Assembly: GCF_030445035.2 (NCBI RefSeq)
Contig: NC_080698.1
Location: 5,091,501-5,155,500 of the forward strand
DNA: 64,000 bases
Source: Dasypus novemcinctus
Lineage: Eukaryota; Chordata; Mammalia; Cingulata; Dasypodidae
Direction: 5' to 3'
Shown here: positions 10,615 to 25,059 of the stretch, piece by piece
Numbering within the stretch: position 1 is the first letter of the stretch
Layout of the letters: every line of letters begins with the position of its first letter
Program-made: the position numbers and the translations under genes
Notes under the pieces: generated by a model
What the model was told of the DNA's origin: nothing
Database searches by the model: none
The model's input: only the letters and a program-made list of their open reading frames with translations

Positions 10615-12482
10615 TTCCTTTCTTTTATTTCCCTTCTTTTACTCACTAAAGCCCCGATCAAAACCTGCAGAGGGTGGGCTGCAGGGGAGTGATTGAGGAG
10701 CACTAGCAGCCTGAGAAGGTCCTTAGGGTCTAACAGAGAAGCCTGTTTTTCTGTTTTTGTTTTATTTTCTTCTGTCTCCTTTTTTTTTTTTTTTTTTTTT
10801 AAAGATTTATTTTTATTTATTTAATTCCCCTCCCCTCCCCCGGTTGTCTGTTTTCTGTGTCTTTTTGCTGCGTCTTGTTTCTTTGTCCGCTCCTGTTGTC
10901 GTCAGCGGCACGGGAAGTGTGTGCGGCGCCATTCCTCGGCAGGCTGCTCCCTCCTTCGCGCTGGGCGGCTCTCCTTATGGGTGCACTCCTTGCGCGTGGA
11001 ACTCCCCTACGCGGGGGACACCCCTGTGTAGCACAGCACTCCTTGCGCGCATCAGCACTGCGCATGGGCCAGCTCCACACGGGTCAAGGAGGCCCGGGGC
11101 TTGAACCGCGGACCTCCCATGTGGTAGACGGACGCCCTAACCACTGGGCCAAAGTCCGTTCCCTGTCTCCTTTTCTTAAGGTGAGTTCCTGCTGACTTGT
11201 TTCTTGCTTGTTTTGTATCCCTTTCCTTTGTTTCTTTGCTTGTTTCTTTTTCTTCCCCCCCACCCCCTTCTTTCTTTTGGTTACTGATTTACTCTACCTA
11301 TACTATTTCTTTTTACTCCTTCCATCTTTATATCTGTTGTTTTCTGTTGTTGTTCTTTCATTCCACCTCTTTTATTTGTTCTCCAGGTTTTCTTGTTTGT
11401 ATTTCTCCCTCTCTCCTTTTTTCAGTTTGCCTTTTTTTTTTACTTTTTTCTTTTTCTCTTTTCTCTCTTCTTTCCCCCTTCTCATCATTCCAGCCTTTTA
11501 ATTCATTCTATAGATTTTTCTCTATTCTGTTTCTTGTTTCATTGTTTCTATTCCATTTTCCTAATCTTATTCCTCTGTGTTTCTTACTTGTGTTAATTTT
11601 TCAGTTTCCTAGGTCTTGTATAGATGCTCTCCTACCTTTTACTATTATTATTCCTATTATTCTTTGTCTTCCTATCTCTTTCCTTTTCCCTGATCCTTTT
11701 TTTTTTTTCTTTCAAAGGAACATAGACAGATAGTCCTCATTAAAAAAGGCTGAGTTGGGGCAAGATTCTGCCCAAGTGAGCTGTTTTAGGAACCCACAGA
11801 GCAGGAGGCTTCAAGGCATCAATCCGGAGGAAGCTGGACAAAAAGACAAGTTCCTCAAGGTGCTGCTGGCTTGTTTCTTGGTTGCTGGGTTTCCTCTTCC
11901 TTGATTTCCCCTTTTCTGTGTATACTAATTTTGTCTGCCAATGCTATCTCTTTTCCTTCTTTCATCTATCTTCTGCTTTCTGTTTTTCTTACATTTCACT
12001 TCTCTTTTGTTTAGCCCTCAATTTTTCTGGTTTTTATTTCTATCTCATCTATCCTGTTTTCTTTCTTTTATTAACATTTTTAAGTCTTTTCTCTTTCTCT
12101 CCTCATCATTCTGGCCTTTTAATTCATTCTATATATTTTTCTCTATTCGGTTTCCCATTTCATTGCTGGTACTCAACTTTTTTTATTCCTATTACTCTAC
12201 ACTGCTTACATGAGTTAAATATTCATTTTCCAAGATCTTATACAGTTGCTCTTCTAGGTGATTACTTTTATTATTACCATTATCCTTTTTCTTTTCTTAC
12301 CTCTTGCTTTCTCGGGCCCTAATTTTTTCCTTCAAGGGAACCTAGACAACAGCAAGGAAATAGAATAAGAGGAACAAAGCGACAAAGAGAAAACTTAGCA
12401 CACACACAAAAACAGCAACTAAATAAAATCCTAGAGTAAGGAAAGAAGCTAATCAACTGAATAAACATATCAAGATAAAAAG
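10615..12482 (+). mobile_element. L1-A 5' UTR with duplicated pyrimidine-rich section
   Basis: This matches the 5' region of L1-B (26842-28099): GCAGAGGGTGGGCTGCAGG plus CAGCCTGAGAAGG at about 10664-10715, then a C/T-rich tract. The tract occurs twice, at about 11163-11735 and 11870-12345. Each copy ends with a TTCAA(A/G)GGAACaTAGACA-like motif. Between them (about 11750-11868) lies GCAAGATTCTGCCCAAGTGAGCTG, which in L1-B is near the element start. The long open frames in the tracts, rich in F, S and L, are compositional. A SINE sits at 10784-11162. Confidence 0.8.
10784..11162 (-). repeat. DAS-III-type SINE inside L1-A 5' UTR
   Basis: Full-length reverse copy from a T23 tail to a head ending AAAGTCCGTTCC. 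TSD CTGTCTCCTTTT is at 10772-10783 and 11163-11174. It is younger than L1-A. Confidence 0.95.
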
Positions 12483-13835
12483 ATGACCAGACAGCAACAA
12501 AAAATTACAAACAACACTAAGAATCAGGAAGACATGGCTCAGTCCAATGAACAAACTAAAAACCAGGAAGACATGCAGAACATCGAACAACTAATCAAAG
12601 CTGTCCAAACAAATATCATGGGCCAACTTAATGAAGTGAAGGAAGATATTAAGTATATTAAGAAGACACTGGGGGAACATACTGAAGAAATTGTAAACAC
12701 ACATAAAAAGATAATGGATATGATGGTGATGAAAGGCACAATCCAAGAAATCAAAAAAACACTGGAAGTACATAATAGCAGATTTGAACAGGCAGAGGAA
12801 AGAATTAGTGATGTGGAAGACAGTACATCTGAAATCAAACAGATTAAAAGATAGAAAAAATCCAGCAAGGGCTTAGGGATCTGAATGACCACACAACGTG
12901 CACAAACATATGCATTAGAGGAATCCCAGAGGGAGAAGAGAAGGGAAAGGGGACAGAAAGAGTGTTGAGGAAATAATGGCTGAAAACTTCCCAACCCTAT
13001 TGAGAGAGATGGATGTATAAGTCCAGGAAGCGCAGTGCACCCCCTATAAATCCCAACAGGCCTACTCCAAGACATAAACTCATCAAACTGTCCAATGCTC
13101 AAGACAGAGAAAATACTGAAAGCAGCAAGAGAAAAGAGAGCCATCATATACGAGGGAAGCTCAATAAGATTATGTGCTGATTTCTCATCTGAAATCATGG
13201 AGGCAAGAAGGCAGTGGTATAGCAGTTAAGGTACTAAAAGAAAAAAATTTCCAACCAAGAATTTTCTATCCAACAAAGCTGGCATTCAAAAATGATGGAG
13301 AGGGAAGCGGACTCGGCCCAATGGATACGGCATCTGCCTACCACATAGAAGGTACATGGTTCAACCCCGGGCCTCCTTGATATGTGTGGAGCTGGCCCAT
13401 GTGCAGTGCTGATGTGCACAAGGAGTGCCGTGCCACACAGGGGTGTCCCTGGTTAGGGGAGCCCCATGCACAAGGAATGCACCCTGTAAGGAGAGCTGCC
13501 CAGTGTGAAAGAAAGTGCAGCCTGCCCAAGAACAGTGCCACACACATGGAGAGCTGACACAACAAGATGATGCAACAAAAAGAAACACAGATTCCCAGTG
13601 TCGCTGATAAGGATAGAAGCAGTCACAGAAGAACATACAGCAAATGGACACAGTGAGCAGACAATTGGGGCGGGGCAAGGGGAGAGAAAAAAATGGTGGA
13701 GAGTTCAAAATATTCACAGATAAACAGAAATTAAAGGAGTACACCAATAAGAAACCTGCCCTTCAAGAAATACTAAAGGGAGTTCTGCAGGTTGAAAGGA
13801 AAAAACAGGAGAGAGATAGTTGGAAGAGAGTGTAA
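12483..13835 (+). pseudogene. L1-A ORF1 (RNA-binding chaperone), broken
   Basis: L1 ORF1 encodes a trimeric coiled-coil nucleic-acid chaperone that packages L1 RNA in cytoplasmic particles. The frame opens at ATG 12483 (MTRQQQKITNN) and shows a heptad-rich coiled coil (EEIVNTHKKIMDMM, RFEQAEERISDVEDS) up to a stop at 12854. RRM and C-terminal regions continue in other frames (ENFPTLLREMD-like near 12980, FQPRIFYPTKLAFK near 13250). A SINE at 13303-13688 cuts the C-terminal domain, and the last segment ends at about 13835. Frameshifts plus the SINE make it non-functional. The parallel copy in L1-B fixes the start. Confidence 0.88.
13303..13688 (+). repeat. DAS-III-type SINE inside L1-A ORF1
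   Basis: Head GGAAGCGGACTCGGCCCAATGG at the start, body as in the other copies, short A-tail. TSD AAAAATGATGGAGAG is at 13288-13302, with a one-base variant at 13689-13703. It splits the ORF1 C-terminal coding sequence. Confidence 0.95.
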
Positions 13836-13901
13836 GAACAACTAAAAAGACAAAAAAGAGAAATAAAAACAACATATGACATACATAAACCCCAAGAAAA
13901 T

Positions 13902-16900
13902 ATGGCTAATGTAAGTAATTCCTTGAGAGTAATAACATTGAATGTTAATGGATTAAACTCACCAGTCAAGAGACACAGATTGGCAGAATGAATAAGGAAA
14001 TGTGACCTTCTATATGTTGTCTACAAGAAACTCACCTTAGGCCCAGGGATTCAAGGAGGCTGAAAGTGAATGGCTGGAAAACAATCTTACAATCGAACAA
14101 TAACCAAAAAAGGATGGGAGTAGCTATACTAATATCAGACAAAACAGACTTTAAATACAAAACTACTGTAAGAGACAAAGATGGACACTATATATTAGTA
14201 AAAGGGGTAATCTTTCAAGAAGAAAGAACAATCATAAACATTTTTATGCATCTAACTGGGGTGACTCAAAATACATGAGGCAAACACTGGAGAAACTAAG
14301 TGGAGAAATAGATGCCTCTACAATTATAGTAGGGGATTTTAATACACCATTATCACCATTAAACAGAACATCTTGGCAGAGAATCAATAAAGAAACAAAT
14401 ATTTTGGATAATACATTAAAAGAACTGGATCTAATAGATATATACAGATCACTACACCCAAATACAGTGGGATATACATTCTTCTCAAATGCACACGGAT
14501 CATTCTCCATGATAGACCACATGCTAGGCCACAGAAAAACTCTCAATGAATTCAGAAAGATTGAGATTATACAAAGTAATTTCTCTGACCACAATGGAAT
14601 GAAGAATTAGTAAGGGCCAGAGAACCAGATTAGGCACAAAGAATGGAAGTTAAACAACCCACTCTAGGACAAACAGTGGGTCGAGGAGGAAATCAAAAAG
14701 AAATCAGTAACTACCTTGAAACGAATGAAAATGACAACACAATATATCAAAACCTTTGGGATGCAGCAAAAGTTGTACTGAGAGAGAAATTCATAGCCAT
14801 AAATGCATATATCAAAAAAGAAGAAAGATCTAAAATTGAAGACCTAACTGCACACCTGGAGGAATAAGAAAATTAGAATTAGAAAAAGAACAACAAACTA
14901 ACCCCAAAGGAAGTAGAAAGAAGGAAATAACAAAGATTAGAGCAGAACTAAATGAAATTTAGAAATTTAGAAAAAAGAAAACCCTAGAAAAAATAAACAA
15001 AACCTAAAACTGGTTCTTCAAGAAGATCAATAAATTTAACAAACCCTTAGCTAGACTAACAAAGAAAAAGAGAGAGAAGATGCAAAAACACAAAATAAGA
15101 AATGAGGGATGGGATATCACCACTGACCCCACAGAAATAAAGAGTATCATAAGAGGATACTTTGAAAAAGTATATGCCAACAAGAAGGATATTTTAGAGG
15201 AAATGGACAAATTCCTGGAAACTCACAAGCAGCCTATATTGATGAAAGGAGAAATTGATTAACTCAGCAGAAAAATTACAAGTAGAGATAGAATCAGTCA
15301 TCAAAAACCTCCCAACTAAAAAAAGCCCAGGACCAGATGGCTTCACAGGTGAATTCTACCAAACATTCCAGAAAGAACTAACACCAATAATGCTTAAACT
15401 CTTCCAAAAAATAGAAGTAGTGGAACACTGCCTAACTCATTCCATGATGCCAACACCACCCTAATGCCAAAGCCAAACAACAAAGATACCACAAGAAAGG
15501 AAAATTACAGACCAATCTCTCTAATGAACCTAGATGCTAAAATACTCAACAAAATACTTGCTAATCGTATTCAGCAACACATCAAATGAATTATACACCA
15601 TGACCAAGTGGGTTTCATCCTGGGTATGCAAGGATGGTTCAACATAAGAAAATCAATCAATGTAATACACAACATAAACAGAGTGAAAGAAAAAAAATCA
15701 CATATTATCTCTATAGATGCAGAAAAAGCATTAGACAAAAATACAGTACCCATTCCTGATTAAAACACTTCAAAAGATAGGAATAGAAGGAAACTTCCTC
15801 AACATGAGAAAGGGTATATATGAAAAACCCAGAGCCAACATTATATTCAATGGTGAAATCTTAAAATCCTTCCCTCTAAAAGCTGGAACAAGACAAGGAT
15901 GCCCACTTTCACTGCTTATTTAACATTGTGTTAGAAGTACTTGCTCAAGCCCTTAGACAAGAAGAAGATATAAAAGGTATCTGAATTGGAAAGGAAGAAG
16001 TAAAAATTTCACTATTTGCAGATGACATGACCCTATATATAGAAAGCCCTGAGAAATCTACAACAAAGTTTCTAGAACTTATAAATAAGTCCAGTAAAAT
16101 TGCAGGCTATAAGATCAATGCACAAAAATCTGTCACATTTCTGTACACCAATAATGAGCAATCTGAGCAGGAAATCAAGAAAAAAATTCCATTACAATAG
16201 TAGCTAAAAGAATCAAATACCTAGGAATAAATTAACTAAAGATGTAAATGACTTATACACAGAAAACTATAAAACACTGTTAAAGGAAATCAAAGAAGAC
16301 CGAAAAAAATAGAATAATACTCCCTGTTCGTGGATAGGAAGACTTAAACACCATTAAGATGTCTATCCTACCCAAACTAATCTATGGATTTAATGCAATC
16401 CCCCAAAAAATCAACACAGCATTTTTTTTACTGAATTGGAAAAGCTAACTATGAAATTTATTTGGAAGGGCAAGAGGCCCCGAATAGCCAAAGACATATT
16501 GAAAAAGAAAAGTGAAATTGGAGGAATCACACTACCTGACTTTAAAACATACTACAAAGCTACAGTGGTCAAAACTGCATGGCACAAGAAGAGACAGACC
16601 AACCAATGGAACTGAATTGAGAGTTCTGATATAGATCCTCACATATACAGTCATATGATATTAAACAAAGCACCAAGCCCACTTAATTGGAAGAGAATGG
16701 CCTCTTCGATAAATGGTACTTGGAAAACTGAATATCCATATCCAAAAGAATGAGAGAGGAGCACCATCTCACACCTTACACAAAAATCAATTCAAGATGG
16801 ATCAAAGATCTAAATATAAGAGCCAAGACCATAAAGAACTTGGAAGATAATGTAGGAAAGCATCTACAAGACCTTGTAATAGGAAATGTCTTCATGAACT

Positions 16901-17668
16901 TCACACCCATAGTATGAGCTGTGAAAGAAAAAAAATAGATAAATGGTATCTCCTCAAAATTAAATACTTTTGCACCTCAAAGTAGGTTATCAAGAAAGTA
17001 AAATGGCAGCATAGATAAAGAAATCCTACACCTCTAAAATAAAAAGACAACCCATTTGAAAAATGGGCAAGTGACTTGAAAAGACACTTTTCCAAGGAAG
17101 AAGTACAAATGGCTAAAAAGCACATGAAAATTTGCTCAACGTCACTAGTTATTAGGGAAATGCAAATCAAAACTACAATGAGATACCATCTTACACCCAT
17201 TAGACTGGTGGCTATTAAGAAACAGAGGACTATATGTGTTGGACAAGATGTGGAAGAATTGGAACCTTCATCCACTGCTGCTGGGAATGTAGAATGGTCC
17301 AGCCATTGTGGAGGACAGTTTGGCAGTTCCTCAAAAAACTTACTATAGAACTGCCATATGATCCAGCACTACCACTGCTAGGTATATGCCCAGGAGAATT
17401 GAAAGCAAAGACACAAACAGATATATGCACACCAATGTTCATAGTGGCATTATTCATTATTGCCAAAAGTTGGAATCAACCCATATGTCCATCAACAGAT
17501 GAATGGATAAACAAAATATGGTACGTATGTACAATGGAATATTACTCAGCTGTAAGAAGGAATACAGTGCTAGTACATGGGATAATATGGATGAATCTTG
17601 AGGACCTTATGTTGAGTGAAGCAAGCCAGGCATTTAAGGACAAATATTACATGACCTCACTGATATGA
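13902..17668 (+). pseudogene. L1-A ORF2 (endonuclease-reverse transcriptase), broken
   Basis: L1 ORF2 encodes the apurinic-type endonuclease and reverse transcriptase that carry out target-primed reverse transcription. The start ATG at 13902 (MANVSNSLRVITLNVNG) matches the endonuclease N-terminus, and MIDHMLGH lies near 14508. The reverse transcriptase region includes [15 protein letters not shown] (about 15316) and the catalytic FADD at 16015-16026. The cysteine-rich C-terminal part around 17230-17300 ([13 protein letters not shown]-like) leads to the stop at 17666-17668. The 3.77-kb span equals a full-length ORF2 of about 1,255 codons, but it is divided into many frames by stops and indels and is inactive. 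Confidence 0.92.
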
Positions 17669-19250
17669 ATTAAGCAAATCGAGCGGATTCAGTAGAGAGC
17701 AATGGTCTGAAAGATAGATTTACAGGAATCTATAGAAATCTATAGAAAGGGAGAAGGTTGTAAGTCAATGCCAATACAGACATAATCTACAAGGTGAAAA
17801 TGTGTAGTTGGGCATTGAAGGGATATGACAAGCGGGTAGTGATACTACTGGGTTGGATGGTGCAGGTTTCACAGGTGGATAGATTGGGAAGGGTGGGTTG
17901 GAAGGTCCATCGAACTGGGAGGAGGGTTGGGGGAGGGACCAGGTGAACACTGGGGATTGATGGGTATGTGATTGAAAGTGCAAAGTTGGGAACAATCTTA
18001 TGGCAATATGACAAGGAAGGGTTACTGGTTTAGGGTGTTGGATGGGGGGTCGCATTTGGATGGGGCACACCTAGAGCAGACTGCTAAGTAGTGTGCAAGT
18101 GATCATTTTGTTATAATGTGTTGTATCAGTAGGTGGAGACCCACATAATGAGTGGGAAGGAGCTGGACTCCCCTCCTGGGGAGGACCGATATGTTCGCAA
18201 ACAGAGGGGTGGGGGTCTCAAGAGCATGGGCGGTTAGTAATAGGGAAGGACAAACCAGTGTGTCAAGACCTCAGTGTTGTTGCAAGTAACTGTGAATCTT
18301 GTCATCCAAGGAGTAAAGCCTGGAGGTTGCTGTGGGCCCTGAGGGGAGAGGGAGGGAGGACTAGAGTAGATGGAACAGGGGCTATTTAGTGGGCAATGGA
18401 AATGTTCTATATGATCTTGCGATGATGGGCACAGACCATGCTAAATATCATTGAAATTTATAAAAATGTATGATCTAGGGAGGCAGATGTGGCTCAGGTG
18501 ATGGAGCTTCAGCCTACAATATGGGACGACCTGGGTTCAGTCCCTGGGGCCTCCTGGTGAAGGAGAGGAAGAGAAAGCATGCCCGCAAGGCAAGCCGTGC
18601 CCACACGAGTGCCCATGTGGTGAGCCAGTGCCTGCACGAGTGCCTGTGCAAGTGCCTGCACGGTGAACCAGTGCCCCATGAAAGTGAGTCCTGCAGCAAG
18701 ATGATGACGCATCAAAAGAGAGACAAGGGGAGGATCCAAGTGAAGTGCAGCAGAAACCAGGAACTGAGGTGGCACAATTGACAGGGAACCTCTCTCCCCA
18801 TCAGAGGTCTCCAGGATTGAATCCAGTGAATCTTAGAGGAGAGAAAATGAGAAGAGAAGACAACACAGACAGCAAAAACAGCAGGGTGGGAGGAGGGGAA
18901 GAGGGGAAAATAAATAAATAAATCTTTAAAAAATTAAGTGTATGATCTAAAATGTAATCCATAATGTAAACCATTGACCATGGTTAGAAGCTATGTTTCA
19001 CTATTTGTATACCAGTTGTAACGAAGGTATCATCCATATATTCAAAGATATTAGTAGGGGAAGGGGGATAAAGGGGAGGATGTTAGGTATAAGGGAGTCC
19101 CCTGTATTCTGTATGTGACTTTGCTGTGACCTAAAACTTCTTTGAAAACAAAATGAAAAAACTAAGTCACTGGGGAATAAATGGAAGAAAATGTCACTCT
19201 ACACACAGGACAACAGATATTACAATAATGAAAGGCAAAATGCCAAAAAA
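17669..19250 (+). mobile_element. L1-A 3' UTR
   Basis: Follows the ORF2 stop directly and runs to an A-rich end near 19250 (GGCAAAATGCCAAAAAAAAT). It is G-rich on the plus strand and lacks long coding frames. A SINE at 18478-18939 interrupts it. Its sequence differs from the longer 3' UTR type at 35272-38165 and 51110-52280, so at least two L1 3' UTR lineages are present. Confidence 0.8.
18478..18939 (+). repeat. DAS-II-type dimeric SINE in L1-A 3' UTR
   Basis: Two tRNA-like units (about 18480-18560 and 18760-18840) with a long GTGCC-rich spacer, tail (AAAT)n plus A6. TSD GTATGATCTA is at 18468-18477 and 18940-18949. Confidence 0.9.
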
Positions 19251-19259
19251 AATTTTTAA

Positions 19260-20330
19260 ATCTTTTTCATTTTTAGGTATTTTATTTTTTATATTTAAAT
19301 GTATCATTATTATTTCATTTTCCTAGTAATTGTATTTGGCTATTTTATTGGCTTCATTTTTGAAGAAGGTTTGGATCACAGAAAGGTTACAACTGGGGCA
19401 GAGGAGGATCATTGGTGTGGGGTGTCAGTGATGGGTGATGCATGGGAGAGAGTTCACCTGGGCATGCATATAAAGTATATAAATGTGTTCAAGTATTCAC
19501 GGGGCATTGTCACAGTGGGTGGAGATTCACACAATAACTGAGAGAATATTGAATTCCCATCCTGGAGAGCTCTGCCATATTCTCTAATGGAGCAGCAACA
19601 ATTCCCCAAGTCCAGGGGCAATGACTGGCGAAGAAGGATGGCCCATTGATAGGCCCTTGACAACTATGCTTGTGAGCATTTGCTCTTGAAATTGAAACTG
19701 AGCCTTATGTTGTGGGATGCCTAAGAGTTGCCTCCTGAGAGCCTCCTTGTTGCTCAAATGTTGCCTCTTTCTAAGCCAAACTCAGTATTTAAATGCATTA
19801 CCTTCCCTTAGTGTAGGACATGAGTCTCAGGGATGAGCCTCCCTGGCACCAAGGGATTACTACCAAGCACCACCTAGCAATGCTACTGGAAAAAGCACTC
19901 AAATAAAAGCAGGAAAGATAAAGACAAATGAGTTTATATGGCTAAGAAACTTCAAAATAAGTCGGGAGGTCATCCCAGAGGTGATCCTTATGCACATCTC
20001 AGCAGGATCTCATAGACTGACAAAATGAATACTACCTCAAATAGTGGGGCTCCTGAGGGCTCTGGAGACACTCAGGTCCTATGGTCAGGGCAAATAACAG
20101 TGGAGTTTGGTGCCTTGCCTTTGGGCCTTACTTTGGAGTTTGTGCTCCTGAGAGTGACAGAGTTAGACTCAGTTATAGCTTCCCTTCACATGGTTCATCT
20201 GTCCCTTCTATTTGAACCTATACTTGGTGCTGGAATTTGTAGGTGTATGTCCAAGAGACTGGAATCATTGGTCTGTCCATGTGCCAGCTGAGCCCTGAGC
20301 CAGTGATCTCAACTTAGGGCACTGTCCTCT
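19260..20330 (+). mobile_element. Older L1 3'-UTR remnant
   Basis: Diverged similarity, in opposite orientation, to the minus-strand L1 3' UTR at 35272-38165. Shared landmarks include GTGGGTGGAGATTCACACAA..CCCATCCTGGAG (19518-19567), GACTATGCTTGTGAGC-like (about 19660), GAGCCTCCCTGGCA (about 19835) and GAGTTTATATGGCTA (about 19930). It is older than the copy at 35-38 kb because it is more diverged from the shared pattern. The sequence 20330-20644 that follows is unassigned. Confidence 0.7.
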
Positions 20331-20652
20331 TTCACCTGGCTGGGTTTGAGCCTTTACCTCCTGTTCCAATTCTCCAGTGTCCAGCAATGCTTTGCCTACC
20401 ACCTTCTCCCTCGACTCTAGTAAAAGTTGCCTAGGCAGCCACGAGTGGCAGTGATACTTCGCTGTCAGAGAGTTGCCCTGGAGAAAGTGTGTCCCTCTGT
20501 GCAATCCAACACTCAGAGGTTTTTTGCTCAACACTGACATCCAGTTCTTCACATCTGATTGAAACTCAATCAGATTTAGCAGGACTGTATAGCAAAGGAT
20601 TAATGCATGTGACACTGAGCGAAATAGAGCTCACAAGATGAGATGATTTTGG

Positions 20653-22947
<2,295 letters not shown>

Positions 22948-22955
22948 GATTTTGG

Positions 22956-23784
22956 TTAGGGAGCTTTTGTACCCTGTGGCTGAATGTTCCGCTCAGGTGA
23001 AACTGAGAGGGAGAGAAGCCTATCATTAAATTAGGCTGCCTTCCATTGGAGAGGCTTCCTTCAAGCAACAATGGAGTATTGTAGCCAGCACTTCTGTGAC
23101 TGCAAAGAATTTATTAAATGGGCTTTTCAAAAAAAAAAAATGTGGGGTAGTAGTATTTTCCTGGAGTTAAAAGGTCATTCTTCAGAGTCAAGTTCCCATT
23201 GGGAGAAGCTTCTGCTCAAAGAGCGTTCGGAAGCATAGCTTAAGTAGGTCAGTGTACGCTGATCTCCTCTGTGGAGCTTATTAAGGTTCAGGTCCACGGG
23301 CTCCACCCTAGGAGCTGCTGCGTCAGTCACCGGGGACTCTGCTTTGTATCAAGCATCCAGCTGAAGGTGATGTGCTTCATGGCCCGTGCTCTGAGACACG
23401 TCAGAGGGAGCACAGCCTCAGCCTGCGGCCAAGGTCCTCTGCCCCCGGCTGGATCTTCTATTTCCGGGAGGGGTGCTCTTGACCCCACACAAGCTGGCTA
23501 TTTCAAGATTTCTTGGGATGGCACCCAATATCCAAACTAACTCTGACCCTGCATCTGTGGAAAGGGGTTACTCCAGAAACTCCCCTTAGAGTGCTGGTTG
23601 GATTGTTGCATCGGGAACCCTGGAAGACTGCTGCGGTTAGATCACGTGCTTATGTGGGGCAGCTTGGGAAGGGCGTGAGGCTGATTGTTGGGCAAAGGAC
23701 CCTGACTTTATCATTAAAATACAAGTATCTCAAAAGCTAGCTGAATTACACACTAGCTGTGTCCACGTGTCCACATCATGCACT
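22956..23784. other. Unassigned, with one A-tailed segment
   Basis: ATTAAA at 23113-23118 followed by an A12 tract at about 23129-23140 suggests a short retroposed 3' end on the plus strand, source unknown. No gene recognised in the rest. Confidence 0.4.
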
Positions 23785-23885
23785 AGATTCTAAGCTCACT
23801 GTGGCCAAGGATTTTGTGTTACTCATCTTAGTGCCCCCAGTAGAGTGCATCACACAGTAGGTGCTGACTTACTTGCTGGAAAAAT
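23785..23885 (+). repeat. L2 LINE 3' end
   Basis: Diverged match to the L2 tail: AGATTCTAAGCTCACTGTGG, then TTAGTGCCCCCAGTAGAGTG and CACAGTAGGTGCTGACTTAC. L2 is an ancient mammalian LINE, so this is an old fragment. A low-complexity TATA stretch follows at 23955-23980. Confidence 0.7.
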
Positions 23886-24141
23886 TAATTGCTGCACCTG
23901 TACATCCCCTAGCCGTCACTAGGGGAAGTGCATTTGTCTATAGGAGTATCCTCTCTCTATATATATCCTATATAGACAAATGCAGCTGCATATTACCAGG
24001 CACACTGTAGTAATTACAGATCTCCTTTGGTTGCAGGTTCCCCTAAATGAGTGCTGCCACACAGCGTTATGCAGATATCCACAGAGATACCTCATTCTAA
24101 GAGTCTGTCATTCAAAATAACAGCTGTAAGAGATTTGTTTT

Positions 24142-24884
24142 TTGTGTTAGTTATCTAAAGGGGTGTTGATACAAAATACCAGAAATCTGTTGACTTTTTT
24201 TTCTCTCTTTATATTTTTTTAAATGTTACATTCAAAAAATATAAGAGGCCCCCATATACCCCCCACCCCCCTCACCCCACTCCTCCCACATCAACAACCT
24301 CTTTCATCAGTGTGGCACATTCACTGCATTTTGTGAATACATTTTGGAGCACTGCTGCACAGCATGCATTATAGTTTACATTCTAGTGTTTGTTCTGTTT
24401 ATTTGGGGTAGGAGCTTACAATTACCAGGCCATAGAGCATAAGCTCCTTCCCTCACCAGTCTCCTGCCACATGTTGGAACAAGATGGTTGACGACGTTTG
24501 TAAGGGTTCAGGCTTCCTGGTTCCTCTCCTCCTGGGGCAGCCTGGAGCAGCTCCGGGCTCAGCTGCTCTCCTTTCTCCACAAGGCCAGCTGTAGACCATC
24601 AGGCAAACAGCTTGTTTCTCTTCCTGGAGCCTTCCCTTTCCTCATAAACAAGCTCTCCTGTGTGCTTTCTTTTCAGGGCTCCAGCTCAAGACTCCAGCAT
24701 CTAAACTCCAACTCAAATCTCCAACTAACTCCTCTGTTCTGCTGTGTAGTTTTATCTGTGAGTCCTACTGATGTCGCCCAATCAAAGCCCTAATCATAAT
24801 TTAATCACGCCCACATACAGAGCAGTTCACAAACATAATCCAATATCTATTTTTGGAATTCATAAACCATATCAAACAGCTACA
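24142..24884 (+). mobile_element. LTR-like element (family B, TGTGTTAG...GCTACA)
   Basis: Starts TGTGTTAGTTATC and ends AACAGCTACA (TG...CA), sharing landmarks with the copy at 30661-31567: ATTTGGGGTAGGAGCTTACA, CAGGCCATA(A)AGCATAAG, AGGGTTCAGGCTTCCTGG, TCTGTGAGTCC and TTTTTGGAATTCAT. The similar flanks (GTTTT and GTTAT) could be a decayed 5-bp TSD. An LTR of a MaLR or ERVL type fits best, but no internal retroviral region is present to prove it. It is interrupted at 24195-24390. Confidence 0.65.
24195..24390 (-). mobile_element. Short L1 3' end inside the LTR-like element
   Basis: Reverse-strand L1 3' terminus: T-rich run, AATGTTACATTCAAAAAATA, then AGGCCCCCATATACCCCCCA. It resembles the start of the longer minus-strand copy at 35280. 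It breaks the flanking LTR-like sequence, which resumes at TTTATTTGGGGTAGG. Confidence 0.65.
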
Positions 24885-25059
24885 GTTATTTGTTACCAAC
24901 CAGCTCCAGGCAGGTTTAAAATGATATGCTCTCAAAACTCATTAACTTACGACTGTTATCTAAGAGATGGAATTAGAATTTTCAGAAAGAGCACCATTTT
25001 TTAATTGGCACAAATGCTTGTTATCTAGCGGCAACTCTATATTAAATATGTCTCGTATT

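Noticed and set aside
11197-11733. A 178-codon frame rich in F, S and L
   Set aside because: It is a pyrimidine-rich L1 5' UTR tract; the hydrophobic appearance is a composition effect and not a membrane protein.
12539-13198. A 219-codon frame antisense to L1-A ORF1
   Set aside because: It is the shadow of the broken ORF1 on the opposite strand; L1-B does not keep an equivalent long frame.
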